64,000 nt of DNA from Chionoecetes opilio (taxonomy: Eukaryota; Arthropoda; Malacostraca; Decapoda; Majidae). This document shows positions 35,714 through 48,060 of the stretch, piece by piece (positions within the stretch are counted from its first letter, which is position 1; each line of letters begins with the position of its first letter). The position numbers and the translations under genes are program-made. The notes beneath the pieces are model-generated. The model had not been told where the DNA came from. It was given only the letters and a program-made list of their open reading frames with translations, and did no database searches. The stretch covers positions 1 through 64,000 of the forward strand of contig JACEEZ010020393.1 of assembly GCA_016584305.1 (NCBI GenBank). Reading direction: 5' to 3'.

Positions 35714-36228
35714 TGCCTCGCTTTCATATTCTCCTCAAAGACAGAAAACACACATTAGACTCAGACATTAGTATTCATCGGGGTGATTTCTGCATGGGTG
35801 TATCTTAGAAGCTCCCTCCCTCCCACCCTCATTACTCCTCCATTCTAAATTCTCTCATAAATAAATAAACAAACATTGGATTATGTAAGCAAGGAATTAT
35901 AAGGTTGATTTCTGCATGGGTGTATTTCATAGTCTCCCTTCCCCCCTCCCCCAATAATCAGCTGCCTTTCTACAGCTGTATTAGTGTTGGCCATTCGCTG
36001 CTGCCTAACTGTTGTCCTGCCAGTGCTGCGCTGTACACATCTGCTGCACGTCCACAGTCCGCCAGCGAGTGTTATGCAGTATTTACAGCTGTTGTTCTAT
36101 ACATGCATCAGCTGCATTCACTACAGACAGTCCTGCGCTCACAACACTCTGGTGGACTCGCAACACTCCGCACTGTGTCCACCACTCAACGCAACACAAC
36201 TTGTTTCATGTTCGTGTAACACTGGTCT
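35714..36228 (+). other. Sequence without recognised gene
   Basis: Contains a repeated phrase TTTCTGCATGGGTGTAT (35787 and 35909). Frames of about 100 codons near 35905-36275 show no domain. Confidence 0.5.
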
Positions 36229-36229
36229 C

Positions 36230-36300
36230 CTTCAACTCAGGAACTACCTCGTGTAGGTCTCGCGGCCTCTTGTAGCTTCCTTATTTTCTTATGTTCTTAA
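36230..36300 (+). mobile_element. Short interspersed repeat, copy 1
   Basis: TTCAACTCAGGAACTACCTC + GTGTAGGTCTCGCGGCCTCT + TGTAGCTTCC...TTATGTTCT. The same sequence lies in reverse complement at 50328-50392. Class unknown; it may be a piece of a SINE or LINE tail. Confidence 0.7.
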
Positions 36301-36663
36301 CACTCGAGGCTCGTGTGTTGCGTCACATCCTTGCAGCGGCCTCCTGCATCACGGGCTGTTCTGTGCCCTGACAACAACAGCTGTTCTGCCCAACACACAG
36401 CATGGCAGCAACACTGGGCTGGTGTTGCTTCAGGCAGCACCACCACAACACTGGTGTCCTGGCACACCCTGCCAGGCCTCAACAAAGGCCTTTTCTAGCC
36501 TTTGGGGCCCCATGCGAAATGCTGTTTGGGGGCCTATTTTGTAAAACCATGGTGGGGATTCCAAGTTCTTCATTTCAAGAAACCCAAGAATTTCAGTGGC
36601 TGTGCCCTGTGCCTGTACTCAACACTCATTTTAATAAAAAATAAAAAATGCAAATAATGGCAG

Positions 36664-36895
36664 CTTGGGGGCCCCTGGGTGGCTTTGGGGGCCCCTTGGT
36701 GGCTTTGGGGGCCCCTTGGTGGCTTCGGGGGCCCTGTGCAATCGCGTAGTTCGCATATAGTAAGAAATGGCCGTGGCCTCAACACAGTGTTCCCTCGGGG
36801 GCCACCGAGACCCCAGCCCGGCACTCAGGGCCAGGCAGTGCCACGGGGCCACCGAGACCCCAGCCCGGCACTCAGGGCCAGGCAGTGCCACACAG
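36664..36895 (+). repeat. Two small tandem repeats
   Basis: Four units of GGGGGCCCCTTGGTGGCTTT-type sequence (36666-36735), then two 54-bp units around CACCGAGACCCCAGCCCGGC ACTCAGGGCCAGGCAGTGCC (36800-36895). Confidence 0.85.
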
Positions 36896-37780
36896 GGCCG
36901 CCTGGCCTGGCGGGAGAACAAAGCAAACACAGATGGGTACTTTTCAGGGTATATTTGACACAATGAATTTTATTCTAAATACCATGAATGTTTCTACAAG
37001 TTGCATAACAATTTGTACACTGTTTGAACACTGCTCTGCTATTGGCTACCAACATTGAGGTGTTGCGTGTGGGCTGTGAGGCTTGCAGCACTACCGACAA
37101 CTGTGGCTGGCGCGGCGGGGCAAACGCGCCGCCGCCGCCGCCGCCGCTACATGTAAGGTACAACTTAAAGGTAAGCATAGATGAAGATCCCTGACTCAAA
37201 ACTCAAATAGTCTACAGAGTATGAGTTGTTATGGTGTGGTGGGCGCGGCCACCCATCAACGCTGCCACACACACACACACACACATGCACACACACACAC
37301 CCACACACGCACGCACACACACACACACAAGTAAAATCATTCATACACTCCTCTCACTACCATGTATTCCGTCAATAATACGGCATTACGTACGTACTTT
37401 CAAAATGCCGTTCTTCCCTCCCTTCCTCATTGTTGGCATTATAGGTCAGGTCAGATCTGTGTGGCTGTCTAATGCATGGATCTACTTATACACTCATCTA
37501 CCTTTAAATATAGTCATCATTAATAAGGAGATGCTAGTCTAAAAAGATGCATGCACTGAATACACACATAGATCCTGACTTCACTATAATGCAAACACAA
37601 TGTCTGAACGCTAGAACAAATATCTCGTTGTATTATAGCCATGTTTCTCGCACTGGTTCATAACTGTTCACATGATATGACCCCAAAAATAAACTATAAT
37701 ATTGCATTGATACCTTGTTTATGTGACCGTTTATTGTCTTGAGTTACGTGTTTGGATTCAGTTAATAAAATAATTGAGGT
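36896..37780 (+). other. Sequence without recognised gene
   Basis: Contains (GCC)n at 37127-37147 and (CA)n at 37266-37330. No exon or transposon ends recognised. Confidence 0.55.
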
Positions 37781-37784
37781 ATCT

Positions 37785-37994
37785 TTAACCCCTTGAGGCC
37801 CAGAACGTAATTTCCATTGTAATTTGGGTACCATTAGACGATATTTAGTGACTATAAGCAATGTTTTATAGCTATGACCTGTTTAGTATCCTTGTCTAAT
37901 AGGTAATTTGGTTTATTTAGTGACTTTTTGTAATTTTATGGCTAACAGACAATTTTCTATATTAATGGAAATAATCTGGGCCTCGAGGGGTTAA
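37785..37994 (+). mobile_element. TTAA-MITE copy 7, best-preserved termini
   Basis: Starts TTAACCCCTTGAGGCCCAGA and ends TCTGGGCCTCGAGGGGTTAA. The two ends are inverted complements at 19 of 20 positions and both TTAA tetramers are intact: 210 bp in all. Confidence 0.93.
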
Positions 37995-38202
37995 GCGAAA
38001 GAAAATAATCAGTTACCGTCCAGCATAAAAATCTCTATCTACGACATCTTCCATACCTTGAAAATAACATTAGAATTTATTGATTATATTTATTAGGCGA
38101 TAATCAGAAGCTAAAGAAATGCTTAAAAATGTTAACTTCTCATCGTTATCAAATCTATAAATTAAAACTTGTTCCACATAACCATATGACACAGATAAAT
38201 GG

Positions 38203-38206
<4 letters not shown>

Positions 38207-38271
<65 letters not shown>
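38207..38271 (+). repeat. (GT)n microsatellite
   Basis: About 32 GT units. Confidence 0.97.
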
Positions 38272-38276
<5 letters not shown>

Positions 38277-38439
38277 CGAGTAAACACGAGGTAAGATAAC
38301 TACAGCACTGCAATAATTACCCGTACATTCAAGCTACGGAATTTCAGATTACGAATAACAAAATACGAACGAATCTGACGGACAATTTTGGTTCTGAACA
38401 CTGCTAGATTTCACGGTGATGCGAATAATTGGTTCCGTA

Positions 38440-38995
38440 ATTTCAAAAGGTCAGTGTAAATAACTCTGGCTCTATAAAAACCTTACGTCATTTTGAAAGG
38501 TCGGTGTAAATAACTCTCTGGCTCTATAAAAACCTTACGTAATTTTGAAAGGTCAGCGTAATTAACTCTGGCTATATAAAAACCTTACGTAATTTTGAAA
38601 GGTCAGTGTAAATAACTCTCTGGCTATATAAAAACCTTCCGTAATTTTGGAAGGTCAGCATAATTAACTCTGGCTATATAAAAACCTTACGTAATTATAA
38701 CTCTCTGGCTCTATAAAAACCTTACGTAATTTTGAAAGGTCAGCGTAATTAACTCTGGCTATATAAAAACCTTACGTAATTTTGAAAGGTCAGTGTAAAT
38801 AACTCTCTGGCTATATAAAAACCTTCCGTAATTTTGGAAGGTCAGCATAATTAACTCTGGCTATATAAAAACCTTACGTAATTATAACTCTCTGGCTCTA
38901 TAAAAACCTTACGTAATTTTGAAAGGTCGGTAATTATCTCACTGGCTCTATAAAAACCTTACGTAATTTCAAAAGGTCTGCGTCAGTAACTCTCG
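38440..38995 (+). repeat. ~52-bp tandem repeat with embedded TATAAAA, about 11 units
   Basis: Unit TAACTCTCTGGCTATATAAA + AACCTTACGTAATTTTGAAA + GGTCAGCG. A higher-order block of three to four units, including one shortened unit (TTACGTAATTATAACTC), is itself repeated at about 38560-38745 and 38745-38930. Every unit carries a TATA-box-like TATAAAA or CTATAAAA. Confidence 0.92.
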
Positions 38996-39463
38996 GCAAT
39001 AGTATTCATCCAAGGTCATTAATTGAGTTATTCGCTATTCGTACACGGCACACGACACACACGGGTAATGCGGAACGGTTAAAAATGAATGACGGAAAAT
39101 ATAACAATATCTTCAGATGTGAATTATTTAGTAAGTTTCAAGCAAATTACTCAAAAAATATCATCTCAATTTAGTTTTCCATAGAATTTAAACAATTTCA
39201 CAATAATGTACGGAGTCATAAAATAGGCCTAAATTCCCTTTTCTAATTATAAGTAAAATTTTCCTTTTCGATCGTACAAAAAGTCTTCAAATGTAAATTA
39301 TACGTAATTTTAAAATATAATGTCGTACAAATAACAAAATAAATATTATATAATTTTCCTTCGTTAAGGTTCGAACATTTAAAAAATAATCTTAGTACTA
39401 AAACCGGGATAAATTTTGCTTGCATAAAATTAATACCTTTTCTCTATCAATGCAGTGATAAAA

Positions 39464-39733
39464 TACAGTAAAACCTCTCATATTGGGACTAATTGGGCCA
39501 AGGAGTGGTCCGAGTAATGCAAGGATCCGAATAATGGGGGGATTATATATGGGGGGATTTAGATATGAAAAAAAAAAAAAAAAAAAAAAAAAAATTCTAG
39601 GCTAGGAAATTTCGACCCCTAAAAAAAAAAAAAAAAAAAAAAAATTCTAGCCTATGAAATTTCGACCCCTTAAAAAAGAAGAAAAATAAATAAAAATAAA
39701 TGAGGAGGTCCGAATACGAGAGGTTTTACTGTA
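39464..39733 (+). mobile_element. pogo-like MITE copy 1 (TA-flanked)
   Basis: Termini TACAGTAAAACCTCTCATAT and ATACGAGAGGTTTTACTGTA form a ~24-bp inverted repeat. CAGTAAAACCTCTC-type ends with a TA target are common in Tc1/mariner-pogo MITEs. The interior has two poly(A) runs separated by TTTCGACCCCT. Confidence 0.85.
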
Positions 39734-40580
39734 CTTTCACTATCAATGCAGTGATCAAATAGGTAAGTTATTTTGTATATAGAATTAAAACTTTTCTCAA
39801 ATTAATCTTATGAGTGATAAATCTGGTATAAATTTTAGTGTCTATAATATCTAAACTATTTCACAAATATTCTACGGTGATAAAAACGGCTCTATATATA
39901 TCTTTTCCATATAACATTAAACTATTTCAATATAATTTGGAAATATAAAGCATACAACTTTTGTTACATTTCTCGTGGAATGTGGAAGCAAATATACGGT
40001 GAAAAGATTCCGAAAAAATGAACGGAATGTGAAAATACACACACACACACAATATTCACTCACACCACACACACACACACACACCACTCACACACTCACA
40101 CACACACAATATTCTCTAACACACTCACACACACACGCACACATACAAAAAAAAATCGTAAAAACATTGACACATAAAATTGTTACAAAAAATCACGCAT
40201 GCAAAACAAAATGATTCCTTAAATTCAGAACTCCATTTTTTGATCAGCGTTAATTCAGAATGCCGAAAAAAAAGTTACAAAAAAATCCCGCGTGCAAAAA
40301 AAATTCCGTAGTCAGAATTCCGTAAAAAAAAAAAAAAAAAAATTACAGCGAAAGCAGCACAAAGTATAAATGTTTATCGTAATCTTGTTTTTTTGGGGCG
40401 AAGGAAAGGACAAAATCTCAAAGGTATGAATTCTGACTCTCTGACTTACGTTGGAACACGAAGAAAAACTATAATAATAATAATAACAATAAATGTATAT
40501 ATATATAAAATAAAATGATTAAAAACAAATAAATAAATCCAAAATATATAGATGTACACACACACACACACACCCCTGAG
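39734..40580 (+). other. AT-rich sequence without recognised gene
   Basis: Contains CA-rich blocks (40036-40145) and several poly(A) runs. A 22-base flank of the pogo-like MITE, CTATCAATGCAGTGATAAAA, recurs at 39740-39761 with one change. Confidence 0.6.
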
Positions 40581-40589
40581 TTGATTAAC

Positions 40590-40590
<1 letters not shown>

Positions 40591-40654
<64 letters not shown>

Positions 40655-40672
40655 CACACACACACACACACA
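40591..40672 (+). repeat. (CA)n microsatellite
   Basis: About 40 CA units with one TACACCA interruption. Confidence 0.95.
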
Positions 40673-40771
40673 CATTCCAAGGGCAGCAACAAACCAGATG
40701 ACAAAATGAGACCTCTAAATTACGTCCACCAAATAGACTTGAACTCGGGACTGTCAATGGTCGAAGAATCA

Positions 40772-41090
40772 AAGCTGAACTCAAAGCTTATACGAAGAAA
40801 CAAGGCTGAACACAAAGCTTATACGAAGAATCAACGCTAAACAAAAAGCTTATATGAAGAATCAAGGCTGAACGCAAAGCTTATACGAAGAATCAAGGCT
40901 GAACACAAAGTTTATACGAAGAATCAACGCTGACCACAAAGTTATACGAAGAATCAACGCTAAACACAAAGCTTATACGAAGAATCAACGCTGAACACAA
41001 AGCTTATACGAAGAATCAACGCTGAACACAAAGCTTATACGAAGAATCAAAGCTAAACACATAATTGAACACATGTAAAGCTTATACGAC
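40772..41090 (+). repeat. 31-bp minisatellite, about ten copies
   Basis: Unit ACGAAGAATCAACGCTGAAC + ACAAAGCTTAT. Each unit carries a HindIII site AAGCTT. Confidence 0.94.
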
Positions 41091-41266
41091 GGAGCAGTGA
41101 AGTTAAGAAGAAGTTGAACACGTCCTATGAGAGTGACAAGGCAGTCAATAATGATACAATGATAAATATATATATAAGATGTTTTGAGTATGATTACGGA
41201 GCATTATGAATTATACGAATATCTTTGTAACGAGCCTCGGATGTCAATACCCATAGTTACTACCCT

Positions 41267-41267
<1 letters not shown>

Positions 41268-41307
<40 letters not shown>

Positions 41308-41515
41308 CACACACACACAGGCACACACACACACACACACACCATTATGATTTACCTAGGCTTCAACGTTAAAAAAAAAAAGTTAAAAGTATATGTAGGT
41401 ATGTTAATAATCTTCAAAGGTATACACACATACACACACACACACACACAGTCAGGGCGTGGCATCCAATGGGTCGTCTCCCCACCACACACACACACAC
41501 GCACACACACACACA
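41268..41515 (+). repeat. (CA)n microsatellites
   Basis: CA tracts at 41270-41342, 41425-41450 and 41485-41516. Confidence 0.95.
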
Positions 41516-41999
41516 CATAACAACTCTCAACAGAAAGCTCCTCTCCGTAACAATATTAATATATGAGCGGTGTAAACGTTACGTCAATAAACCTGAGACA
41601 ATGCTAATAATCAATGAGCCAATAGTCAAGGTCGTCAACTCATCAACAACGGGAATGACCTCGGTTGACCTCGGATCGACCTCGGTGTGTTCGTCATCAA
41701 CTCGACGACAACAACGCAACGCAACGGTTACTCATCAAAACATGGATGGTGCGTGATACAGACTACCGCCCCCACTCCCTCGGGCAGGACAGACGCGCCG
41801 ATCACTGGGCGGTCGCTAAGGCATCGGTGCCAAGGCATCTACTATAAGGCTGTGAGGTGACACTAAGCTAAGAGGCACTGCTTCTGGAGGGTTCTGGTAT
41901 CCTTACTACTACCTACCAATGTGTGGCCACGGACGGCCGACACCAACCCATCAACACTGCCTGGGCTCTGGGCTGTGTGCTGTGTCCTGTAGTAGCTGT

Positions 42000-42200
42000 G
42001 GTAGGGGTGTTGTCTGTGGTAGGGGTGTTGTCTGTGGTAGGGGTGTTGTGGCGCGGGTAGCTGTGGTAGGGGTATTGTGGTAGGGGTGTTGTCTGTGGTA
42101 GGGGTGGTGTCTGTGGCGTGGGTAGCTGTGGTAGGGGTGTTGTCTGTGGTAGGGGTGGTGTCTGTGGCGTGGGTAGCTGTGGTAGGGGTGTTGTCTGTGG
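42000..42200 (+). repeat. ~18-bp minisatellite
   Basis: Unit GGTAGGGGTGTTGTCTGTGG with variants carrying CGTGGGTAGCTGT; about ten units. Confidence 0.9.
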
Positions 42201-42670
42201 CGCCGGGACACAGCGGCACCACACAGCGTCACAGGGTCGGCCGGCGCGTCACAGTCGCCACCACTGCCTCGGGCCACAGCGCTAGGCCTCCGTGATAACA
42301 CCACTACTTTAGACTCTCTCTTCAACAACAAACACTAATAGAGGTTTGAATTCTATAGAAATATTCACTAGCTATTCATGAAAACCTTTGGATATATATT
42401 ACAATGGAGTGTGGCTGGTCCCACCAAGGTTGCTAAGTTAGGTTAAGAGCTAGTCCCAATGTACAGTCACCTTGACATTCTCTCTGAGCAAAGGTTGGTT
42501 GTGTACTTAAACATATGAAAGGGTTCCCTCCTAACCTTACTTCACTACTCATCAGCCGTGCTAATCTCTACTCTCGGGCTCAAGCTCAGGCCGCCCGGGC
42601 AAGCATACGGAACTTTCTGAATATCGAACGCCGCAAGATGTTTCCAGCGCTGTCATTTCTTCCGCACTTC
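42201..42670 (+). other. Sequence leading into a LINE remnant
   Basis: No independent gene seen. The last ~100 bases (ATACGGAACTTTCTGAATAT... near 42605) may be part of the same degraded LINE ORF2, but the frame is broken. Confidence 0.45.
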
Positions 42671-42675
42671 ACTCG

Positions 42676-42933
42676 AGACGCAGAGTAAGGGGCGATCTGA
42701 TAGAAGTTTTTAAGTGGATAAAGGGATATAATAAAGGAGAGGTAGGAAAAGTTCTTACGGCTATTAACCAGGGTAGAACAAGAAGTAACGGATTCAAGCT
42801 GGAAAAGCGTAGACTTAAAAAAGAAATAGGGAGAAACTGGTTCACAAATAGGGTGGTGAATGATTGGCATGGACTCAGTAGACAGGTAGTTAGTGCGGAG
42901 TCATTAGGGAGCTTTAAAAGGAGGCTAGATTGA
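42676..42933 (+). pseudogene. LINE (CR1-like) ORF2 C-terminal remnant
   Basis: An 85-codon frame ends in TGA at 42931. It contains RGDLIEVFKWIKGYNKGEVG, KRRLKKEIGRNWFTNRVVND and SAESLGSFKRRLD. The set RGDLIE.FK, R.NWF.NRVV..WN.L and SAES..SFK.RLD is the usual C-terminal end of arthropod non-LTR reverse-transcriptase proteins. Upstream there is no intact polymerase (no YADD region), so the copy is 5'-truncated. It is followed at once by the GATTTAATGCCAAAAAAGGG family, which probably is its 3' UTR. Confidence 0.85.
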
Positions 42934-43110
42934 TTGATAGATTTAATGCCAAAAAAGGGTAATGTGCCAGCCCTCAGAGGTCCTATGGCACTATGGCAAA
43001 GCATATCAAGGGTCAGGGTTAAAGAATAATAGTGAAACGATGAGGGAAGGGGAAAGAACGGAATGTTACAGCAGGATGGTTAGATCAGATGTAGGATGTG
43101 GATGTGTTGG
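42934..43110 (+). mobile_element. GATTTAATGCCAAAAAAGGG family, copy 2 (LINE 3' region)
   Basis: TTGATAGATTTAATGCCAAA + AAAGGGTAATGTGCCAG, then CCTATGGCACTATGG, then GTGAAACGATGAGGGAAGGG and GATGGTTAGATCAGA. All these blocks recur in the same order at 47841-48050. Confidence 0.75.
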
Positions 43111-43254
43111 AGGAAGGAGGTTACATTGTCCAGGGAGAAGGAGGGGGATTCCGGGAGAATGTCCGCAAGACAGGGAGGTCGGGAAAGGGAGGACAGATGA
43201 GGGAAGGAACTGGAACGGGCAGGAGTAAGATGGGGGCAGGATATTAGGACATGT

Positions 43255-43441
43255 TGGACAGTGAGAGGAACTTGACAGGGTGTGCAGAGGGTTGGGGAGG
43301 AGCGTGACAGGGTGTGCAGAGGGTTGGGGAGGAGCTTGACAGGGTGTGCAGAGGGTTGGGGAGGAGCTTGACAGGGTGTGCAGAGGGTTGGGGAGGAGCT
43401 TGACAGGGTGTGCAGAGGGTTGGGGAGGAGCTTGACAGGGT
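43255..43441 (+). repeat. 32-bp minisatellite, about five copies
   Basis: Unit GGGTTGGGGAGGAGCTTGAC + AGGGTGTGCAGA. Confidence 0.95.
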
Positions 43442-43985
43442 ACTTTGAGGCTGAATGATCGATCAATTACCCTAAATTCCGTACTTCTTCGGGGCATATC
43501 ATAACTACACTTCAAAACAACGACCGAAACAGTTCTTCATAATAGTGTAGTTTAGTCAGAGTGCAAAAGTGACAGCGCTGGACATCTGGTGGCGTAAGTT
43601 AAAAAAGTTCCGCATTAATTAAAGGGCCATTTCGTACCCGACTCCTACCTCCTTCTCCTCCGCAGCCCGATTCGTGCAAGACCGTTGCCGCGAGTGTTTG
43701 TGACGCACGGACCGGAGACGGCAACTACGCGATCCTGTTTGTTTGGTCGTGGAGCGAGACGGTAGAAAACGTTACCTTACGTCTACGGAACATCTTAAAC
43801 GATAAAGAAAATATGGCTTTTTACGCCTGACGGTGGAGTGCGGAAGCATGCCACACGGCTGTTACGTAGACAACATTGCGGTGGTGCGACCTCCGCCCTG
43901 CCACGGATCCTTAGCCTAACACTCAGTACATTGTAACAGCAACATCAACAATAGACATATTTTATAATGGGTACCAGACACGCCA
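43442..43985 (+). other. Sequence without recognised gene
   Basis: Mixed composition; no exon motifs, RNA gene or transposon termini found. Confidence 0.6.
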
Positions 43986-43987
43986 GC

Positions 43988-45285
43988 TTAGAGGGACCTT
44001 CTTAGTACTCTTCTGGCACAATTTAAGCTTGAGGGACCTTATTACTCTTCTCTGTCACAATTTAAGCGTGGAGGGACCATAGTACTCTTCTGGCACAATT
44101 TAAGCTTGAGGGACCTTATTACTCTTCTCTGTCACAATTTAAGCTTTGAGGGACCTTCTTAGTACTCTTCTGGCACAATTTAAGCTTGAGGAACCTTATT
44201 ACTCTTCTGTGACAATTTAAGCTTTGAGGGACCTTCTTAGTACTCATCTGTGACAATTTAAGCTCGGAGGGACCTTAGTACTCTTCTGTCACAATTTAAG
44301 CTTGAGGGACCTTAGTACTCTTCTCTGTGACAATTTAAGCTTTGAGGGACCTTCTCAGTACTCTTCTGTCACAATTTAAGCTTTGAGGGACCTTCTTAGT
44401 ACTTTCCTGTGTCACAATTTAAGCTTTGAGGGACCTTCTTAGCACTCTTCTGTCACAATTTAAGCTTTGAGGGACCTTCTCAGTACTCTTCTGTCACAAT
44501 TTAAGCTTTGAGGGACCTTCTTAGTACTCTTCTGTCACAATTTAAGCTTGAGGGACCTTCTTAGTACTCTTCTGTCACAATTTAAGCTTGAGGGACCTTC
44601 TTAGTACTCTTCTGTCACAATTTAAGCTTTGAGGGACCTTCTTAGTACTCTTCTGTCACAATTTAAGCTTGAGGGACCTTAGTACTCTTCTCTGTCACAA
44701 TTTAAGCTTTGAGGGACCTTCTCAGTACTCTTCTCTGTGACAATTTAAGCTTTGAGGGACCATAGTACTCTTCTGTCACAATTTAAGCTTTGAGGGACCT
44801 TAGTACTCTTCTGTCACAATTTAAGCTTTGAGGGACCTTCTTAGTACTTTCCTGTGTCACAATTTAAGCTTGGAGGGACCTTAGTACTCTTCTGTCACAA
44901 TTTTTAGCTTTGAGGGACCATAGCACTCTTCTGTCACAATTTAAGCTTTGAGGGACCTTAGTACTCTTCTCTGTGACAATTTAAGCTTTGAGGGACCATA
45001 GCACTCTTGTCACAATTTAAGCTTTGAGGGACCTTCTTAGTACTCTTCTCTGTGACAATTTAAGCTTTGAGGGACCTTCTTAGTACTCTTCTGGCACAAT
45101 TTAAGCTTGAGGGACCTTAGTACTCTTCTCTGTGACAATTTAAGCTTTGAGGGACCTTCTTAGTACTCTCCTGTATCACAATTTAAGCTTTGAGGGACCT
45201 TCTTAGTACTCTCCTGTATCACAATTTAAGCTTTGAGGGACCATAGCACTCTTCTCCGTCACAATTTAAGCTTTGAGGGACTTTT
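43988..45285 (+). repeat. ~41-bp minisatellite, about 30 copies
   Basis: Unit CACAATTTAAGCTTTGAGGG + ACCTTCTTAGTACTCTTCTGT, with variants lacking CTT or with CTGTGA in place of GTCA. Strictly head to tail. Confidence 0.97.
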
Positions 45286-45980
45286 CTCTATTTTTTTCTT
45301 CAACGTAACGAGGCGAAATATTTCTTAACTGTCGCTCAATGCTATAATGACACAAAATGACACCTTCCCTTACCCTTGTCTGAAACCTCTTCAACGATTC
45401 TACTTCAACTTAACGAGGCAAAAGAAATCTTGACCCTTGCTCCATGACAGCAGGACATAAACCTTAGATAGTCAGTCCTTAGATCACACTTTTTGCTTCG
45501 ATTGCCCATTTTTCTAGAGATTTACGGCAATTATTTTGACGTGAAGTGGCGTCGGCGAAGGCTCGGGTCACTCTGGTGTTTACATCTATCGAGTTATTTC
45601 TTAGATCCATCTTTCTGCCTCTATCGCCTCTTTTTCTAGAGATTTACGGCAATTTTTGGTGTCAAACTTAACCTGAAAAAGCCTCACAGTGTTGCGACCT
45701 TTTTCGTGTCAAACTTAATATCTTTCTGTCAAATATATTCTAATGTTTTTCTTCTCTACTGCAAGATCAAGGTCCTCACAATGCCTCTTTTCTATTGCTT
45801 AGCGGCCTTCCTGGGTCCAAAATAAGCTCCAAAGGCCTCACAATAACACTCTTTGGGTCCCTGAAGCTGGCATGTCTGAGTAACAACTGATAGAACACAC
45901 ACACCCACCAACGTGCCGTGAACACTTAACAGACAGGCTATTATAGTGACAGGGGGTCCAGGCAGTCTAGTGTCAGACAG
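45286..45980 (+). other. Sequence with a weak internal duplication
   Basis: The phrase TTTTTCTAGAGATTTACGGC appears twice (45508 and 45629) with related flanks. No gene recognised. Confidence 0.6.
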
Positions 45981-45984
45981 GCTA

Positions 45985-47500
45985 GACTGTATGCCTGTCT
46001 CTGTGTGGCATGAACTGTAGACTGTATGTAAGGCTAGACTGTATGCCTGTCTGTGTGTGGCATGAACTGTAGACTGTATGTAAGGCTAAACTGTATGCCT
46101 GTCTGTGTGTGGCATGAACTGTAGACTGTATGCCTGTCTCTGTGTGGCTGAACTGTAGACTGTATGCCTGGTCTGTGTGTGGCATGAACTGTAGACTGTA
46201 TGCCTGTCTCTGTGTGGCATGAACTGTAGACTGTATGCTGTGTCTGTGTGTGGCATGAACTGTAGACTGTATGTAAGGCTAGACTGTATGCCTGTCTCTG
46301 TGTGTGGCATGAACTGTAGACTGTATGCCTGTCTCTGTGTGTGGCATGAACTGTAGACTGTATGTATGGCTAGACTGTATGCCTGTCTGTGTGTGGCATG
46401 AACTGTAGACTGTATGCCTGTGTCTGTGTGTGGCATGAACTGTAGACTGTATGTGGCTAAACTGTATGCCTGTCTGTGTGTGGCATGAACTGTAGACTGT
46501 ATGCCTGTCTCTGTGTGGCATGAACTGTAGACTGTATGTAATGCTAGACTGTATGCCTGTCTGTGTGTGGCATAACTGTAGACTGTATGCCTGTCTGTGT
46601 GGCATGAACTGTAGACTGTATGTAAGGCTAAAACTGTATGCCTGTCTGTGTGTGGCATGAACTGTAGACTGTATGCCTGTCTGTGTGTGGCATGAACTGT
46701 AGACTGTATGCCTGTCTGTGTGTGGCATGAACTGTAGACTGTATGCCTGTCTCTGTGTGTGGCATGAACTGTAGACTGTATGCCTGTCTCTGTGTGGCAT
46801 GAACTGTAGACTGTATGTAAGGCTAGACTGTATGCCTGTCTGTGTGTGGCATGAACTGTAGACTGTATGCCTGTGTCTGTGTGTGGCATGAACTGTAGAC
46901 TGTATGTAAGGCTAAACTGTATGCCTGTCTGTGTGTGGCATGAAACTGTAGACTGTATGCCTGTCTCTGTGTGGCATGAACTGTAGACTGTATGTAAGGC
47001 TAGACTGTATGCCTGTCTGTGTGTGGCATGAACTGTAGACTGTATGCCTGTCTGTGTGTGGCATGAACTGTAGACTGTATGCCTGTCTGTGTGTGGCATG
47101 AACTGTAGACTGTATGCCTTGTGTGTGTGGCATGAACTGTAGACTGTATGTAAGGCTAGACTGTATGCCTGTCTGTGTGCGGCATGAACTGTAGACTGTA
47201 TGCCTTGGTGTGTGTGTGGCATGAACTGTAGACTGTATGCCTGTCTGTGTGTGGCATGAACTGTAGACTGTATGCCTTGGTGTGTGTGTGGCATGAACTG
47301 TAGACTGTATGTAAGGCTAGACTGTATGCCTGTCTCTGTGTGGCATGAACTGTAGACTGTATGTAAGGCTAGACTGTATCCCTTTGGTGTGGCATGAACT
47401 GTAGACTGTATGTAAGGCTAGACTGTATGCCTGTCTCTGTGTGGCATGAACTGTAGACTGTATGTAAGGCTAGACTGTATGCCTGTCTGTGTGTGGCATG
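45985..47500 (+). repeat. 35-bp minisatellite with optional 17-bp insert, 1.5 kb
   Basis: Core unit GCCTGTCTGTGTGTGGCATG + AACTGTAGACTGTAT. Roughly every second to third unit is followed by GTAAGGCTAGACTGTAT, giving a mixed 35/52-bp period. The 402- and 173-residue frames (QFMPHTDRHTVYSS) are artefacts. Confidence 0.97.
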
Positions 47501-47840
47501 CAACTCTACCCTCCCTTCCACCACTCCCTATATTAAACCATATACACCCTCTTCTTCTTCCTCCTTACAGGGTACACAATAAAATATACAATCATCCTAT
47601 AACAAAAATACTTGGCACAAAAATAATAATGGCAACTTGGTAACTTATGGCAACACTATAAGACAACAAATGGAGCTGGGCTGGTTGCGTCACCACCCCA
47701 CCAGCCGGCAACACACACACGCACGTACAGAGGGAGGCTGCAACAGTGGTACAATCATGGGCCCTAGGAATGACTTGATTACTTGGCATCAATAATTTTT
47801 GTCTTTACCGTTGCACTCGGTTCATATCATTACTGACGAC

Positions 47841-48060
47841 TGATTGATTTAATGCCAAAAAAGGGGAATATGCCAGGTATCAGAGGACATATGGCACTAT
47901 GGGGGGGCATACTGAAGGGGGGGTTACATATGGCACTATGGGGGGGGATAATGAAGGGGGGTGGGGGTTATAGAGAGAGTGAAACGGTGAGGGAAGGGGA
48001 ATGGAATGCTAGAGTAGGACGGTTAGATCAGAAGGATGTTGATTTGTTGGGGGATTAAAT
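47841..48060 (+). mobile_element. GATTTAATGCCAAAAAAGGG family, copy 3
   Basis: TGATTGATTTAATGCCAAAA + AAGGGGAATATGCCAGG, CATATGGCACTATGGGGGGG (twice), GTGAAACGGTGAGGGAAGGG, ACGGTTAGATCAGAAGGATG. Same order as copy 2, without the LINE coding remnant. Confidence 0.75.

Noticed and set aside
34885..35771. 286-288-residue frames (MGLGVKGL and PLTPSHPD repeats)
   Set aside because: The 24-bp period is a multiple of three, so any stop-free unit stays open. The DNA is derived from a MITE end.
35905..36275. Overlapping frames of 87-104 codons considered as an exon
   Set aside because: Three overlapping frames on one strand, no conserved domain, and a dispersed repeat begins at 36230.
46086..47294. 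402-residue QFMPHTDRHTVYSS-type frame
   Set aside because: Translation of the 35-bp minisatellite, not a protein repeat family.
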